A DNA stretch of 64,000 nt. Source: Piper betle. Taxonomy: Eukaryota > Streptophyta > Magnoliopsida > Piperales > Piperaceae. The notes beneath the pieces are model-generated. The model was not told the origin of the DNA, ran no database searches, and saw only the letters and a list, made by a program, of their open reading frames with translations. Positions 9,792 to 23,494 of the stretch are shown in pieces. How positions within the stretch are numbered: the stretch's first letter is position 1; each line of letters opens with the position of its first letter. The position numbers were made by a program, and so were the translations under genes. The DNA lies in the NCBI GenBank assembly GCA_033002965.1, contig JAURVB010014879.1, forward strand, positions 1 through 64,000, in the 5' to 3' direction.

Positions 9792-12700
9792 ATGAGGAGG
9801 GATCAGCAGGTGCATGATGAAGGATACTCCCCTCTTGAAGAGGTTCTCCAAGATCAGGTGGCCTTCTCTTTGTTTTGTTACGCTGAGTGAGTGTGAAGAG
9901 TGGATTGAATTATTGTGTCCAAATCATTTAGTAATATTTGCGTTGACAGCATTTTTCATGGTCATTGTAATTCAGGAAATTGTGTATCAGTCTATCAGAA
10001 ACAGCTTTGCAAGCAACATAGGCAACACTTCTGAGGATCGTCCGGGCATCAATAACCAGCTTAGTGACGAGGGAAAAGATGCTCTGACCGGGAAGTGTTC
10101 TCCTGAAAATTTGGAATCACAATTTGCAGAGGACGAAGCTTTTGCTAGAGCTTTGCAAGCTTCTCTAAGTGAATTTTCTTCTAATGAAGAAGCAGGTGAG
10201 TTTCATTTTTAGTATTGGGTTCTTGAAATATAAGTATTAGTGAATTGTGATGCGTGACTTCCCACTGCATTAATATCTTTGCTATGCTGACCTTGTATAA
10301 CTTTTCCTTTACATGAACTTTCATAGGGAAGAGAGTGTCCTTTTCTTCTGACAGATAATATAAGATACTGGAAACATAAGCACATTGAATTTTTTTGGGA
10401 TACCTTCCAGATTCAAATATATAGGTTACAGTGCAACCCTAGGCACTTCACAAAGAAGCCACTGTGGTAAACTTGCAAGGAATGCAGTTGCCTTTGTGAA
10501 AATTTTCGTGACAGGACTGAATAATTTATTTGGAAAATAATCAGTAGAATACTGTGACTATGCAGTGTATCAACTTCCTAAGGTTTGAGTGCCATATGAT
10601 TATCCATTTCCATTAACTCTTTTCCTTGAATGTCTAGAAAGTAGCTCCCATTCATCTTCTACAGCTTTTCGAGAACGTAACTCTATGCACTCAACTGATG
10701 AGGTAATCAAGAGTTTATGCATTGTAATACTGCTTAGACATTTGTTTACTTTGTCCTCATTTGGAAAACCGGGATTGCTGATGCATAGGTGGTGAGACAA
10801 GATGATATTGATCCAGACAATATGACTTATGAGGTAATTTATTGCTTTTTCAGTTGTTAGATTTGTACTTTTGGTTTAATAAGAATGGTTGTTTTTTGTA
10901 GATTATGTTGCTATATGGTCAATAGATCAATTTCCTTCAGGAAGTATTTACTGCATAACATTTTGTATGACCAAAAACTGGAAGGTGATTGAAGTACCAG
11001 ACATTGATTTTAATCTGTGTTCTAGATTTTAAATGGTTACATGAACTGCAACTTAAAAATCGCAGACCCATGTATGCTTTCATACTAAAAGAGCAACTCT
11101 CTGTTTCTTGTCTTTGGTCTCAATCGACAACTAAATGCTCTGTTAATTTAATAATCCTTACAGAACATCATCAAGAGAAAATAGCTATATCTTAATGTGT
11201 GACTAATTGACTTGCAAGTAATCCATTTGCACTAGAGAGGGAACCAAAATCTGAAAACCTTCCGCATCCTTCATACTACCTGAGAAAATTTTTGTATAAA
11301 GGCGGTTGAGACTTGAGATGCCTAAATGGACCAACACCTTTAGCCTGCCAAGAAGTTTGAATTAAAGCTGTTATTTGCTCGGAGCTGATATTTTTAGATC
11401 AAGTTATTGTCACTGATTATAAATGTTGACACCCTTTTTATCATGTTTAGAGTAGCATCATACAAAAGTTTAAATTTAAAAACCACAGGAACACTAGCAT
11501 TAATTTTACTCATAGCAAGAAAGTTGAGGGCGCTGGCACCAATTTAAAAAGGAGTTATCAGCAACTAACCATGCAACTGACAGCCTCAACAATTCAAATA
11601 AAGGATGTAAAATATTGCCCAGATACGCATTGTGTATTCACATCTCCATTCTGATCACTTGCTTAATTTAGATCCATAGGTAGAAAACCTTTTCTTCACA
11701 GTTGAAGCCCCTTTGATGACTCTTGGCATTAGCAAGATGAGTACCTTCCAAGCTAAATTAGAATGTACTCAAGCCAGAAAGTATTATATTTCTATCAACT
11801 GAAATTTTGATATGGTTGCACAAACTTCTTCTGAAAACCATGACGCAATAGATTCATTGTGGGCATTACTCTTTCGATTTTTAATAGTATATGCTGTAGG
11901 TAGTATTTGCAAATTCAGATTCTGCATTTTTTATATGTCTTTTCTGTTCTGCGTATGTAGATTTGTCTTAGACTTAAGCTTGCTGGCCCGCAAGTTCTGA
12001 TTTATTTAGTATGTACCACCACCACATATGTCAGGGAAGCCAGCATGTTTTGCTTTACCAATGCTTTCCCAGCCCTGAATCCTAATCCTTTTAAGACTTC
12101 ATTTTTGGCCACCATGCTATGTTTGTTAATGTTACAATATTACCACAAAGCTTCCCTTTCCACCCTTCCTCTGCATTATTATGTTGGTTAGCAGAAAATC
12201 AATCTAAATGTCTAGCATTACAGGAATTGCAATCACTTGGTGAAACTATTGGTACTGAAAGCCGAGGACTGTCGGATGAACTTATTGGATATTTGCCTTT
12301 GTCGAAGTACAAAATAGGACTATTCTCAAAGAAAGAGAAGCATGACGAGTAAGTTTCTTTGTATAATTGAAGGTGATAAGCATCCTTATATTCTGGAATT
12401 CCTGGTATATCATGTAACTGTCTTGTGATCACTGCTCTAAGTGTGATGATACTTGCAGTACAGATCACTAGTTGCCAAATGGACAAATCCATTGTTTTCA
12501 TAATTGATTCTAATTTTTTTAATTGGTTAAGAAAACAAGTAGACACATCATGTAGTGTCTTAGAATATCTTTATGCTATTTTCATATTGACTGCATTGAG
12601 AGATAAAAGAAAACTTACCTTTAATTGCTAATGAGAGAGTTATTTCCCTAAGCCTTTACTCCCTTAATCACTAAATGTTTTTTTTGTTGTTTTCATTTTA

Positions 12701-13656
12701 ATCATCAGTATTTGTATCATGCAGATGTGTCATATGTTGCGTGGAGTACAAAAACCGTGACAAATTGATCACTCTGCCATGTCAGCATCATTACCACTCA
12801 GTTTGTGTCACTAAGTGGCTCAAGATGAACAAGGTATGTGATAAAACTTAATTTACATTCTGAACAAAAATTTTATCTTTTTTATTGTGGGACATGTAGT
12901 ACATGAAGCACAAACTAGAACATCAGATAAACATAAAAAAAGTGCCGGAAAATCATTGATTGAGAATATCTGAGCACCATAGATGAATTTTTTTTCTTTT
13001 TATTGATAAAATTACAGGAAAACATTGTATGCAATGAAATTGTATATGTAAACTCCTTACAAATAATTAAAACTCACCTGAATCCTAATATGGCAAACGC
13101 ATATGGGATGGGAGGAAGGAAACAACCAGATGATTGCAAAACACTTTTATGATGCTTGTTTCTTACTGAATGAGTATGGTTATTAATGCAACTTATGTGA
13201 GTTGTTTAAAAGAAGCTCTGTGCAAAAATACGAGCTAGAAGTGGTCTTCTATGACAGAATTCTTGTTGATACAATAACGATTATGAGTTTGGGTTTAGCT
13301 CTGTACTTTACATAGATGAAAAAAATGTTTTGAAGTTGCAGTTAGTCAGGAAAGAAAAGATGGCAGATAAGCACAAATCACAAGAAAAATTGTCAGCACC
13401 TGTGCAATCTTTAATGTAGTTTTTGCAAATTTATCAGTTGCCTATGTTCTTTTGCATTTTTCTCAAAGAATTCATTACCATGACATAACTTTTTTGATAT
13501 TTGAACACTAAACAACTGCCAGTTTTGTTTGCCTGTGATAGATAGATGTACATCTTCTTGGAAATTGCATGTAGCACTGCAAGCAATACTAATTCCATGA
13601 AAATTTTGTATGTGAAGCAGGCATGTCCTGTTTGTCAAGTTGAAGTATTTGGATGA
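9792..13656 (+). CDS. BB/BBR-like: RING-H2 E3 ubiquitin ligase, BIG BROTHER family
   Basis: Seven exons: 9792-9857, 9976-10195, 10638-10702, 10789-10833, 12224-12348, 12725-12833 and 13621-13656. All have GT/AG borders and consistent phases, giving 221 residues. Residues 121-149 carry the family signature QDDIDPDNMTYEELQSLGE followed by GTESRGLS. The C-terminus is a canonical RING-H2 finger, C175-x2-C178-x14-C193-x-H195-x2-H198-x2-C201-x10-C212-x2-C215. A ubiquitin-interacting-like acidic helix (EDEAFARALQASL) lies about residue 80. BIG BROTHER in Arabidopsis is an E3 ligase that limits organ growth by marking growth regulators for degradation; that role here is inferred from family. The start at 9792 is preferred over a longer open frame at 9814-10212, which reads through intron 1 and would encode an unlikely hydrophobic insert. 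The 3' end of the protein is complete (VFG, TGA). Confidence 0.9.
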
Positions 13657-16048
13657 AGCTGGAAGGCTTCTGATTTTCGTATAAAAGCTAGCATCGAATG
13701 GACATACAAAAGGAAGTTGTGTATTACATGATGTGAATAGATTAGCAGCTTATGGATTAATAGGTTATGCTTGTTTTTATAATAAATTTTAATCATCTGC
13801 GTGATTGGTACTTTGCATTTGTAATCTCTGAGTCAACAATAAGTAATGTCGTCGAATTTTTCTTTACTTCTATCTTTAAATATATTTAATGTTAAATCTC
13901 AGGCTTTTAACGACATTCTATTTATCAGAAGAAGAGTTTTATACCTGTACAATCTCTGGCCATTTCTGTATCTACACCTGCATTTCTGGGCAATGGCAAA
14001 TTTGAGTCTATTCTTTGAGGAGGAAATTATAGCTCGCTCTTGAATTATTGTCTAATATATTTAACGGGATAAATCTCCTTCCTCCTGGTTAAACTTGTTT
14101 ACAAATCATATAATTTAGCCGAATGATAGCTGGAAGCCTAAAACTAAGGTAGAGTCTAACAACAAACTTGTGAAGTAAAGAGAATAATCTCACGTCAAAA
14201 TAATTCGGGTAAATTATAAATAGAGATGTGTTTATAGGTTTTCAATTTTGTATAATCTTTCTAAAAGAAAAAGGCTACATTGAACTAATCTTTTAAGTCG
14301 AAATCTATCCGATGTAAATGATAAGCCATAAACGACTTATCACATAACCAAAAGAGCTCGTCATGGATAAATCATCTCCTCCAACTTGCCAGTATAGAAG
14401 GGCCACTATATTATGGCTCTATTATCGGACTCTTATCTTTTATTTTTTCAGACATCTTGCAACAGACCATCAAGCACTTATCAATCAATCAAATGTCTAT
14501 TTGGAATCTTTTTTTTTTCTAACCGAGGTTGGTGCCCTGTCTCTTCATTCCGCTCTTATCTCTATCCATTTGTACGACGCACTGAACCAGTAAAATGTGG
14601 AGCACTATGTAACGGCATATTTGTAGTGCTAAATTGATGTCATTAGCAAAAGGTGTGGGCTCTCCTACTGATATCCAAATAAATCAGGTAAAAATCCCAA
14701 CTTTGTTAAAAATTTCCTGTCAATCAACTTTGAACTAAGTTTGAGGTTGTACCCATTAAAATTCACTAATGTTTTTGGCTGTTGGACCTCTTGGCATGAA
14801 CCATAGTTGAAGTTTTGCTATTCCATTTGCAAGGAAACATTTGTAGAATATAATTGCCCTTTGTTTAAGCTCCAAAGTTCAAACTTACAAATGATCTTAC
14901 CTCTTTTTGATTCCTTAATATATTGTATGAATCATTAATTTGATTTGATTCTTGCTGTTTATCAGAAGGTTCATAGTTCAAATTTGTTATTTAGGAAAGA
15001 CCTAACTCTCACTAGCTTCTCCTCTGATGAATCTGTTGAAGACATTTTTTTCCTTCAATTAGTACTATTAGAGGTCCAAACCAACTCCTAATTCATTGAA
15101 AAATATAAGGTTTTGTCAATTCCACATCACCGAGCATTCGGATCATGACTTCATCCATGGTTAAAAATAACTAAAAATTCATAACCCTAATTGCGGAAAA
15201 TATTTAGTTGGCCTATGCTTGTTTAAACAGCCTCAACCTCAGTTAAACTCGTCTTTCTTTGATGAAAATGAAGAAGATTTTCGTAGGTTTTAACTCCAAG
15301 AAAAATTCAATAAGGTCGATAAAAAGTATATATACTGAAATATTAATCAAAATGAGTCACCGCTAAATCTATGATATTAAGGATGGTAACAAGCCAAATT
15401 AAGTTGTACCTAGATGGCACATTTGAAAGTATAAAGTTATAACAAGCGAAAGCCTAAGTTTAGATCTAATTGAGTTGAAACGAAGTCTATTTCTATGGTA
15501 GGATATGATATTTAAAAATATCAAATTAAATACCACAAAAGTTTTTTTTTAATTGTCTTAAAATTGTACGAAAAAAATAAAAATTTAGAGGTCAAATTTT
15601 TGTGTGTGTTTAGATATCCTTAAATTTATTCAAAAGATATTTTAATTTCAATTAAAATAAGTTTATATAAAAATTTTATAAAATAATATCTTTTTCTAAA
15701 AAATAAAAAATTTGAAGGAAAATTTGGGAGGCACGTACACATGCATACGCACGTAGAAATAATATTTCACTTTCATCTTATTTTCCTACAATTCAAATAT
15801 ATAAGAAATTTTTTAAAAATTTTCATGTCATTTTATCTTATCTTATTTTTATTTTATATAAAAATTATTTTTTATTTATATTATTTTTATACCAACCAAA
15901 CGGATACTAAAATATAATTTTTCACATATTTTCCCTCGTATACGGAAAAAATGGGTATATTTTTCAAAAATAACATTTAACACAAATGTTAATAGTGGGG
16001 TAAGGCAACTTCTTTATCCCCTTCCCATCACAAAATTGATGCAAGTCA

Positions 16049-16079
<31 letters not shown>

Positions 16080-16988
16080 TATTATAAAATCACGGTGGAG
16101 ATCGAGTCTCATCATCGAGATTTTATTTAATTTTTTTATTGAAGCCATCATGCTATAAAATAATATTTTGGGTCTTTTTTTTTTGGGGGTCCATTACAAC
16201 TTGAGAAGTTGCAAAGTCTATGGTAGGACCCAAGAGAGAGCAACTATTGATAGAGACAACTAATCCACATTGTATCAAGACTAAGGGTTAATAAATTCAA
16301 AGTTTGGTTCCAATGTCTTTAAAAAATGTTGCATAGGTGGCTTCTAAAGAAAATCAATGCTCACCAACCACATTGTCTTGCAAATCCTTGTAAATATACA
16401 AGTTTCAGATATTGTAAGGCCCCCAGCATATCTAATATATACCATGTTTGATTTATACAACTCAAGTTTTATTTAAAATAATGTTACAGGACAACAATTA
16501 TTTACACATGTTATGTTGGATTAATTACTAAAAACCCATGATTTTAATAGCTCAGATATCAAATTAGTATATTAAATATGATAATATTTCTGTATAATGT
16601 GTTAGAAGACCATATAAAAATTAAGGTGGATTATAGAGCTATAATCTAATTCGAATATTTTTAATAGGTCTTACATAATGAGGTTATATATAAAAAGTAG
16701 AGTGAATAAGTAAAAGATTGATAAAATTAAAAAAAAATTATATCAATACAATCTACATTTAGATTTTTAAAAAGTATACTAATTTAAAGATACTTTGAAA
16801 ATATTTTTTATTATAATTATTTTGACAAATAAGATAAAAAGGTTAAAAGTATTAGGATATACTAGAAATTAATAAATATTTTATTATTTATTTTTATACT
16901 TATCTAAGTGAATTTTGAGTAAAGTATAACCCAAATGCATATATGTGACATGTTTATAAGTATATATATATATATATATATTAAAATT
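13657..16988. other. AT-rich spacer
   Basis: The 3' UTR of the RING gene probably occupies the first 150-200 bases. Beyond it no gene or RNA was recognised. An ATT microsatellite lies at about 16050-16083 and a TA run at 16962-16981. Runs such as ACCAACCAAACGGATACTA near 15891 look like a miniature-transposon terminus, but no partner end could be set. Confidence 0.45.
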
Positions 16989-17654
16989 GCTATGGTTCGC
17001 TGTCATCTTTTGGCAGCGCACCATGCGCTGCAAATCTAGGCCGTTGGATTGCGATCCAACGGCCCAGTGCATTACGCCAAAAAACACCCCCCACCCTCCG
17101 CCGCCCGCCCCTGTAGCCCGGCCGAGCCCCGCCGCGCCCATGCCGCCGACCCCCGTCGCAGCTCGCCCGCCGGCATCCCCAGCCCCTCCTCAACGGCGGC
17201 CCCCTCCTCGACCCTCTGCCACCTTAATCCACCCCCCTCCCGCCCCGTGCACTTGGCCTCTGCCGCACACCAATCCAACCCTCTAGCCCCTTGCACCTTG
17301 GCCGCGCCACCTCCCCCCTCCCACCACCCCTGCCCGCTCGCCACCACCTGGCCACCCCTCGGGTGGGGGGTGGTGGCGGATGGCGGTGGCAGGGTGCGGG
17401 GGGTGGGGGCGGTGGCCGGGGGGTGGCGGGCCAGGTGCAGGGGAGGCGGGAGGGGGTGGATTGAGGTGGCGGAGGGCCGAGGAGGGGGCCGCTGTCGAGG
17501 GGGGCCGGGGATGCCTGCGGGCGGGCTGCGGCGGGGGTCGGCGGCATAAGCCGTGGCAAGGCTCGGCCGGACGGCAGGGGCAAGTGGCGAAGGGTGGGGG
17601 CCCAAATTTGCAAGCCGCATAGTACGCTGCTAAAAGATGACAGCGCACCATAGC
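16989..17654. mobile_element. Long GC-rich inverted-repeat (foldback) element
   Basis: The left end GCTATGGTTCGCTGTCATCT and the reverse complement of the right end GCTATGGTGCGCTGTCATCT match at 19 of 20 positions, and the symmetry continues inward. The left arm to about 17258 pairs with the right arm 17429-17654 over most of its length, with an insertion of about 43 bases in the left arm, and the centre near 17357 is itself weakly palindromic. It is over 70% GC while both flanks are TA repeats. A second perfect hairpin, GCCGTTGGAT/ATCCAACGGC, lies at 17040-17063. Proline-rich open frames on both strands mirror each other because the DNA is palindromic. It is most likely a non-autonomous TIR/foldback transposon; no clear target duplication was found. 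Confidence 0.75.
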
Positions 17655-17658
17655 ATCA

Positions 17659-17661
<3 letters not shown>

Positions 17662-17708
<47 letters not shown>
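17662..17708. repeat. (TA)n microsatellite
   Basis: A run of about 23 TA units directly follows the foldback element; a shorter TA run precedes it at 16962-16981. Confidence 0.95.
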
Positions 17709-17712
<4 letters not shown>

Positions 17713-19782
17713 AACAATATATACACATGATGTGGTGAATAAATGTACGTATTATGGCTTACATCGCCTTCTCAAGTGTTTCTCACGTGGTCATGAAATG
17801 TGTACGTACGTCCCCCAAGGCTGTACATGCCCGCTCTGGCAGGCAAACAGTGGGACCGCCCTTTATTTGCCATTCCTTTACAGGAACTGCATTAAAAAAT
17901 GCCAGGAAAAAAATTTTTCAATCAAAAAATATAAGAGGTATTTCACAATAGATAAATAAATTATAATTTAATTAATAGATAGATGTGTGTTAATAATTAT
18001 TTTCAAAATAATTTGAAGAAATTTTCCAATGTCAAACTTTTCTTATTGGTCACAATATGAAATTGATAATTCTGGTCTCATATTTCATTAATATTATTTT
18101 ATAATTTTATCTTTTTTTATTAGAATCTAATTTATTAAGAGTTTGATTTATACTTATAATTTAGATCTTATCAATAAAAAATCCATTTTAATTAAAAAAT
18201 AAAGTTACAAAAATCCTAATCCAGCTAAGGGTTTAGAATTTATATTGTTGCAAATTGTGGCACAAACCAACTAATCGGTTATATTTCAATGCTTAAAATG
18301 CATTTTAAATTATTAAATGAAAATTAAAACTATTTATTTTTTTGGGGTGGGAAAAACAGAAGCTTCCACGTTGCAACAGATTTTTTTCAATTTTTTAATA
18401 AAAACAGAAAATATAAAAAATAAATGCCAACGTGGAGATCTCATCGTCAAGACACGCTTCTTCGTTTCTTGGCTACCCAATTGTATTTACCATAAATGCC
18501 CTTACTTGGAAAGAAATCTCCACAAATGACCTTGCCCATGCTCTTAATTACCATAATAACACCATCATTTTTTCGATAATTTTTGGAAAACTAAGAAAAA
18601 TCTTCTTCATCGAGCCGAATCCTTCGATGTTATAAAATTAAAAATATATTTGTAATTTTTATAAGACAGGTACAAATAAAAAGGAAAATGTGAAAAAGAT
18701 TGGCCAGTCTATTAAGAAGAATTTGACAATAAGTAGACTCTGGTCTCTAAGTTTTTTGTACATAATAATAACCTTTGCACTTCTTGACTTAAATAACCTT
18801 TTTGGAGAAATAAAATATAAAAATTTCAAATTAATAATAAGTCCTCAAACCTAGATTTAAAGGCTTGCGAATATTAATGAAATTAAAATTTTAGAAAATT
18901 ATCATTTTGTATCTTGCATAGCACACACACGCCTATGTGCTTAACTCAAATACACTCACTTCATACACAATCATACCAATAAACAGCAATGCTTATCAAC
19001 AGTTCAGTTTTGAATTGATCCGAGTTAAACTTCCTAATTACTATTTGGTCAAAAAATATATAACCAAGTCTATTCAAAAATATTTTTTTGTCAAAACCAA
19101 TCAAATTGGTTTGGTTGGATTTGATTAACTCAAATTGAACTTTATTTAAATTAATTTAAAGGGTAAATTTCTTACACTAATCAACACTATACTGTGTTTA
19201 AGATAATTTAGTCACGTTAAAAAAATAGACTAGTTTTGATGTATATATACCATATGTCCATATTAAATATCTCATGAGAAATCACAAATAAATCAATTAA
19301 CTTGATTAAAACCGATGTTAAACATACACGTAAGGTTTTTAAAAAAATTAAAATCGATTTTTAATTTTACTTTGGTTTGGCTTGGTACCAAATCCAAATA
19401 TTTACACAATATTAATCATATTTTTCAGAAAACAGTAAACTAAATGGTACGGAGGTAACTATTTAGAACCGGGCCGAACAAGTTTAGTATGAAACCGATC
19501 AAGCTTGGAACTAAACCAAATTGCTAAATCGTTTCGGTTTTTATTTTCAATAAATTACCACTAACCACTGCACACAAAGAACCAAAATCTCTTCCAGCTG
19601 AGATAATTTGGTGGCATAGCTATCAATAAGGTTGAAAGAAAATTGCCCCTTTTAGTGTAATTTTTTATGACATTACTTAAAATTTATGTGATATTTCAAA
19701 ATTGGCCCCTTTTTATCACCTCTATTTTATTTACACTCGTGTGAGAGCATTTTATCCCGGGCATTGGGGTTGTGAAAGTTCT
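17709..19782. other. AT-rich spacer
   Basis: No gene or RNA was recognised. Several short open frames have no family resemblance. Confidence 0.45.
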
Positions 19783-20757
19783 AGGGGTGTTTATTGGGTC
19801 GGATACGTGTCAAACTCGATCGGACCAAATCTCGTCGTAAGATTTTGATAATTAATAATAAGGTTTAATTTGACAGAAAGATAAATGCAGATAGTTAATC
19901 AAATATCTCGATTTTCATATTACAATTTTAATTTTAAAGATTAATATCTCATTAATTTTTAAAACTAATATATATTAATAAAATTGTAAAATATCCCATT
20001 TGTATTTTTGAAATATATTTTCACTTAGTTTCGTTTTTAGAAGATGGATTATTGTCATATAGTTCAAATATATATTTTTCCAAGCATGTAATTTAAATAG
20101 ATATCTGTTTAATAAATGGTTGGGTTTTGTTTTGCCTTAATGGTAAATGGTCGGGTTTAATATTAGAAGATAGAAAGTTAAATGTTGAATGGATTGAATG
20201 TTTGGGTTATAAATTTAGCTTTAATGGTAGGTTTGGTTTAGGTAATACCCAACCAAACCCGATCAATAGGTACTTCAGCATGTAGGGTTACTCAAAGCTC
20301 GATTAAACATGATTAGCTCGATACTTAACTCGAAAAATTTTCAATTCAAAACTTAATTCGATATCAAACGAGTTGAGCTTAAACTTGTAACTTCTCAATT
20401 TGGCTCGATTCGAAGTTCGATAATTTATATAAAAAATAATATTTTTCACCATATTAATCTTAATTTTTTTATACAAATATAATCAAATTATAAAATACTA
20501 TTATATGATAGCAATTTAAATAGAAATGCACATGATTAAATTATATTTTATGTATAATTATGTCAAAGTTAAAATATTTTAATTATACATTAAATTTTAG
20601 TATGAATTATACAAAAAAGATATATTATTAAATATAAATCAAGCTAGTTTTTATTCAACTCAACAATCAAATGACTTGATACTTATTAGCTCAACCTAAA
20701 CTTGAAATTAAATAAACAGAACAAAACTCTACTCAACTTATCCAATGAGCACCCTTA
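19783..20757. mobile_element. One or two hAT-like miniature elements, degraded
   Basis: The left edge AGGGGTGTTTATTGGGTCGG and, reversed, the right edge TAAGGGTGCTCATTGG resemble each other and the usual ends of plant hAT miniature elements. Inside, around 20262-20285, AACCCGATCAATAGGTAC and GTAGGGTTACTCAAAGCTCG look like a second pair of ends, which suggests two adjacent insertions. No transposase was seen. The target duplication is not convincing, so the boundaries are approximate. Confidence 0.4.
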
Positions 20758-23206
20758 CCTTCTGAGCAGCCTTTTAGTCTTTTTCCGGAAAAAAAACTTC
20801 GATAGAGATGTGAAAAAGATTGCATTCTATTAAATAAATAGCCGCTTATAAAATCCAAAGGAAGTAGTGCATCAAGCTCTAAACAAAAGGGCCAACTTGA
20901 TCTCCCCAACTACTCTTGCACCAAAAACTCTAGCCATTGGTCCTTACCTTTGTCCCCAACCATCTTCCTCTCCAAATTTTATTACCTAGTAGATTTAATA
21001 CACACTACCATTCATATCTTTCTTGTAATTAATCAACCTTGGCTTAATTTGTCGCTCTCTTCCTTTGTTTGGCTCTGAGATGCTTGGACCCAGATAGTGA
21101 AAGGACACCACAGTTCTACCACAACATTTTTGCACGCATTGATACTGTGTCCACCTAGCCAGTTCACGTTAGGTTGTCCACTCTCTCCAGAAATAGAACA
21201 GAGCCATGGGATGGTGTGCAGCGATGGTACCCCTTGCCTTTTCAATGTCATTGTATGTATGCGTCCATTTTTAGGTTTAGTTTGCGTTACAATTATGATG
21301 GCATTGGCCTAATGCCTAAATATCTACTACAGACAAAATATCGTTGTAATTTTCGTCAAGTTCGTCAAGATAGTTGCCACTTGTGGGCTAGTGTCACTCT
21401 CAATGTGTTGTTCTTCCACCGTGCATGATGCATATTATGTGAAGATTGATGCCATATGATTCATTTTCTGTCTTGGGTGGTATTGTTCTTGAAATGCATT
21501 TTGTTCCTAATGGTTAATGTTGTTTCTTATAGGTTGACCCTTCGATCAAAGAGATAAATTATAAGTTGCCCAAGCAAAGAATGAAAGCAATATTGATATG
21601 GTTTGAAACTAAAAGATATAAAATTTGAAGTACAAGTGTAAACATAGTGTATTCAGTTATGTTTGACATCTAGTTTGGGGCTAAGGATTTCATATAGTAA
21701 ATCACTGTAATATTTATTTGATTGACTTAATTTTTTTTAATTAGGGGTATTTAAAAATTTAATTGAAACAATTAATTTAATCTCTTTTAATTTAAAAATT
21801 TTAAATCATAGCCATGCATGGCTACAGCTAATCCGTGACCCTAGTTTGGTTGTCTAAAGCCATGTATGGTCAGGTCACCATCCCAAGACCTCATGACAGT
21901 CAGATCCCTTAATATCAAAAAATATTATTAAATATTAATATTAGAAAAATCTTAGAGTATATTTTTGCACAAATGAGGATTTTAAAAAATTTAGCAAATG
22001 TTAATATATTTATAGTCATATTATTCGAATTGATGTTTGTTGCACGCTTAATTCAAAATTTCTACGTAATATTGAGTTTCAATTTTTTATTGTAATTTAT
22101 TATTAAGAAAAGACTTAAATTATAATTATATCTAAATTAAGAATCCTAAAAAGATGATAAATTTTATTTTATTTCCAACAATTTTACTTAAATTAGTTTT
22201 TTTATTTATTATACTGTTGAATTAAGATTTTTACTTATTTTTAATAGTTGCATATAACAATTCAGATGTGGGCACATTTGTCGGGCGTATATTGGACTTT
22301 GACCTTGAGTAGAGGTTTTAATTTAGCAAGTTTACTCGAGTACGTTGTCCTCAAATTCTTAGATATTTTTGTTTTTGTTTTCAAACCAAGTTTAATAAGT
22401 TTTGAATTAAACGACTTTATGGCAAACACGAAGAAATTTGAGTTTTATTAGTAACAGTAGTTATTCATTTTTTTAAAAAAATATTAATAATTTTTAGGAA
22501 TAATTATATGTGTTATTAACAAATATATATTTATTAATAAGTTTTAGCTAGTATAAATTAATTTTTATCCCTTCTTTTACAAAATACAATTTTTTTAATT
22601 TGACGATGTGGCTAAAATCTTACTCGCCAACATAATTGCCAAAAAATTTTAAAAATTTGCTGCAAATTTGGGTTTTTTTAGTATGTCCAAATTCCAATAT
22701 AATAAGGTTGAATTGGAAGATAATAAGGAAGAAATAAGACTTTAATAAATTTTTATCCATGAGAATAGGAACTAATATTAAATTTGTATAGAAATGTACA
22801 TTTTAGATTATTTTTAAATTAAAAATTTGTTACAAATAAATTACGATGAATGGTTAAAAACATTATATTTATTGGACAAAATAATAAGTAGGTGAATTTT
22901 TTTCTTCTACTCCTACTCAAATAAATTATGAAAACTAATTATGACCACTACAACAAGAATAGTAAGACTAGAGCATTTCAACATTAAACTCAATTTACTT
23001 CATCCAAAAATATTAATAAAAAATAAAAAAATAAAAAAATTCAACAAAGTCCAAGCACGCACTTGGCGCCACGTGTCTCATTATCACCCCAACGTCAGAC
23101 CACAAAAATAATAGTTTTCTCCGACAAAAGACTATTTCTGTCATTTCACAGTAGATGCCCACTAAACCATTGAGGACAAATCGGTCATTCCATCCCCATC
23201 CCCCAT
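20758..23206. other. Spacer upstream of the F-box gene
   Basis: Between 20860 and 21450 the base composition is less AT-rich and short frames are open on both strands, but no protein family was recognised. The remainder to about 23040 is AT-rich with nothing seen. Confidence 0.4.
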
Positions 23207-23240
23207 CAAATATAGGCCCGCTCCGTCTTCTTGCCTCCCG

Positions 23241-23292
23241 CGCCACCGCCACCGCCACCGCCACCGACAGCAGCAGCAGCACCACCCCCGCC
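23241..23292 (+). repeat. CCACCG/AGC microsatellite in the F-box 5' leader
   Basis: CCACCG-type units followed by AGC units sit between a TATA-like CAAATATAGG (about 23206) and the predicted start of the F-box gene, probably in its 5' untranslated leader. Confidence 0.75.
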
Positions 23293-23494
23293 GCTGCGGC
23301 CGCCGCCTCGACATCATCCTGACGGCGAAGAAAGGCGCGATTTTGAAGGGATTGTGATGGGAGAGCGATGTCGCCGGCGAAGCCCGCTCGTCGCCCTCGG
23401 TAGCGCCGACCCATGCGTCCTCCTGAGCCTCACATTCCACAACCTCACCCTCAACTCCATCTCCGGCCCCCCTCACGCCGCTGAGGCCGTCCGC

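Noticed and set aside
9814..10212. 132-residue open frame with a hydrophobic segment at the start of the RING gene
   Set aside because: It reads through intron 1; splicing 9857 to 9976 gives a consistent protein with the family pattern.
16987..17726. Several long proline-rich open frames on both strands
   Set aside because: They arise from a GC-rich palindromic element; frames on opposite strands mirror each other and match no protein family.
21033..21428. Overlapping 70-84-residue frames on both strands
   Set aside because: No recognised domain, no splice or promoter evidence; possible transcript but unsupported.
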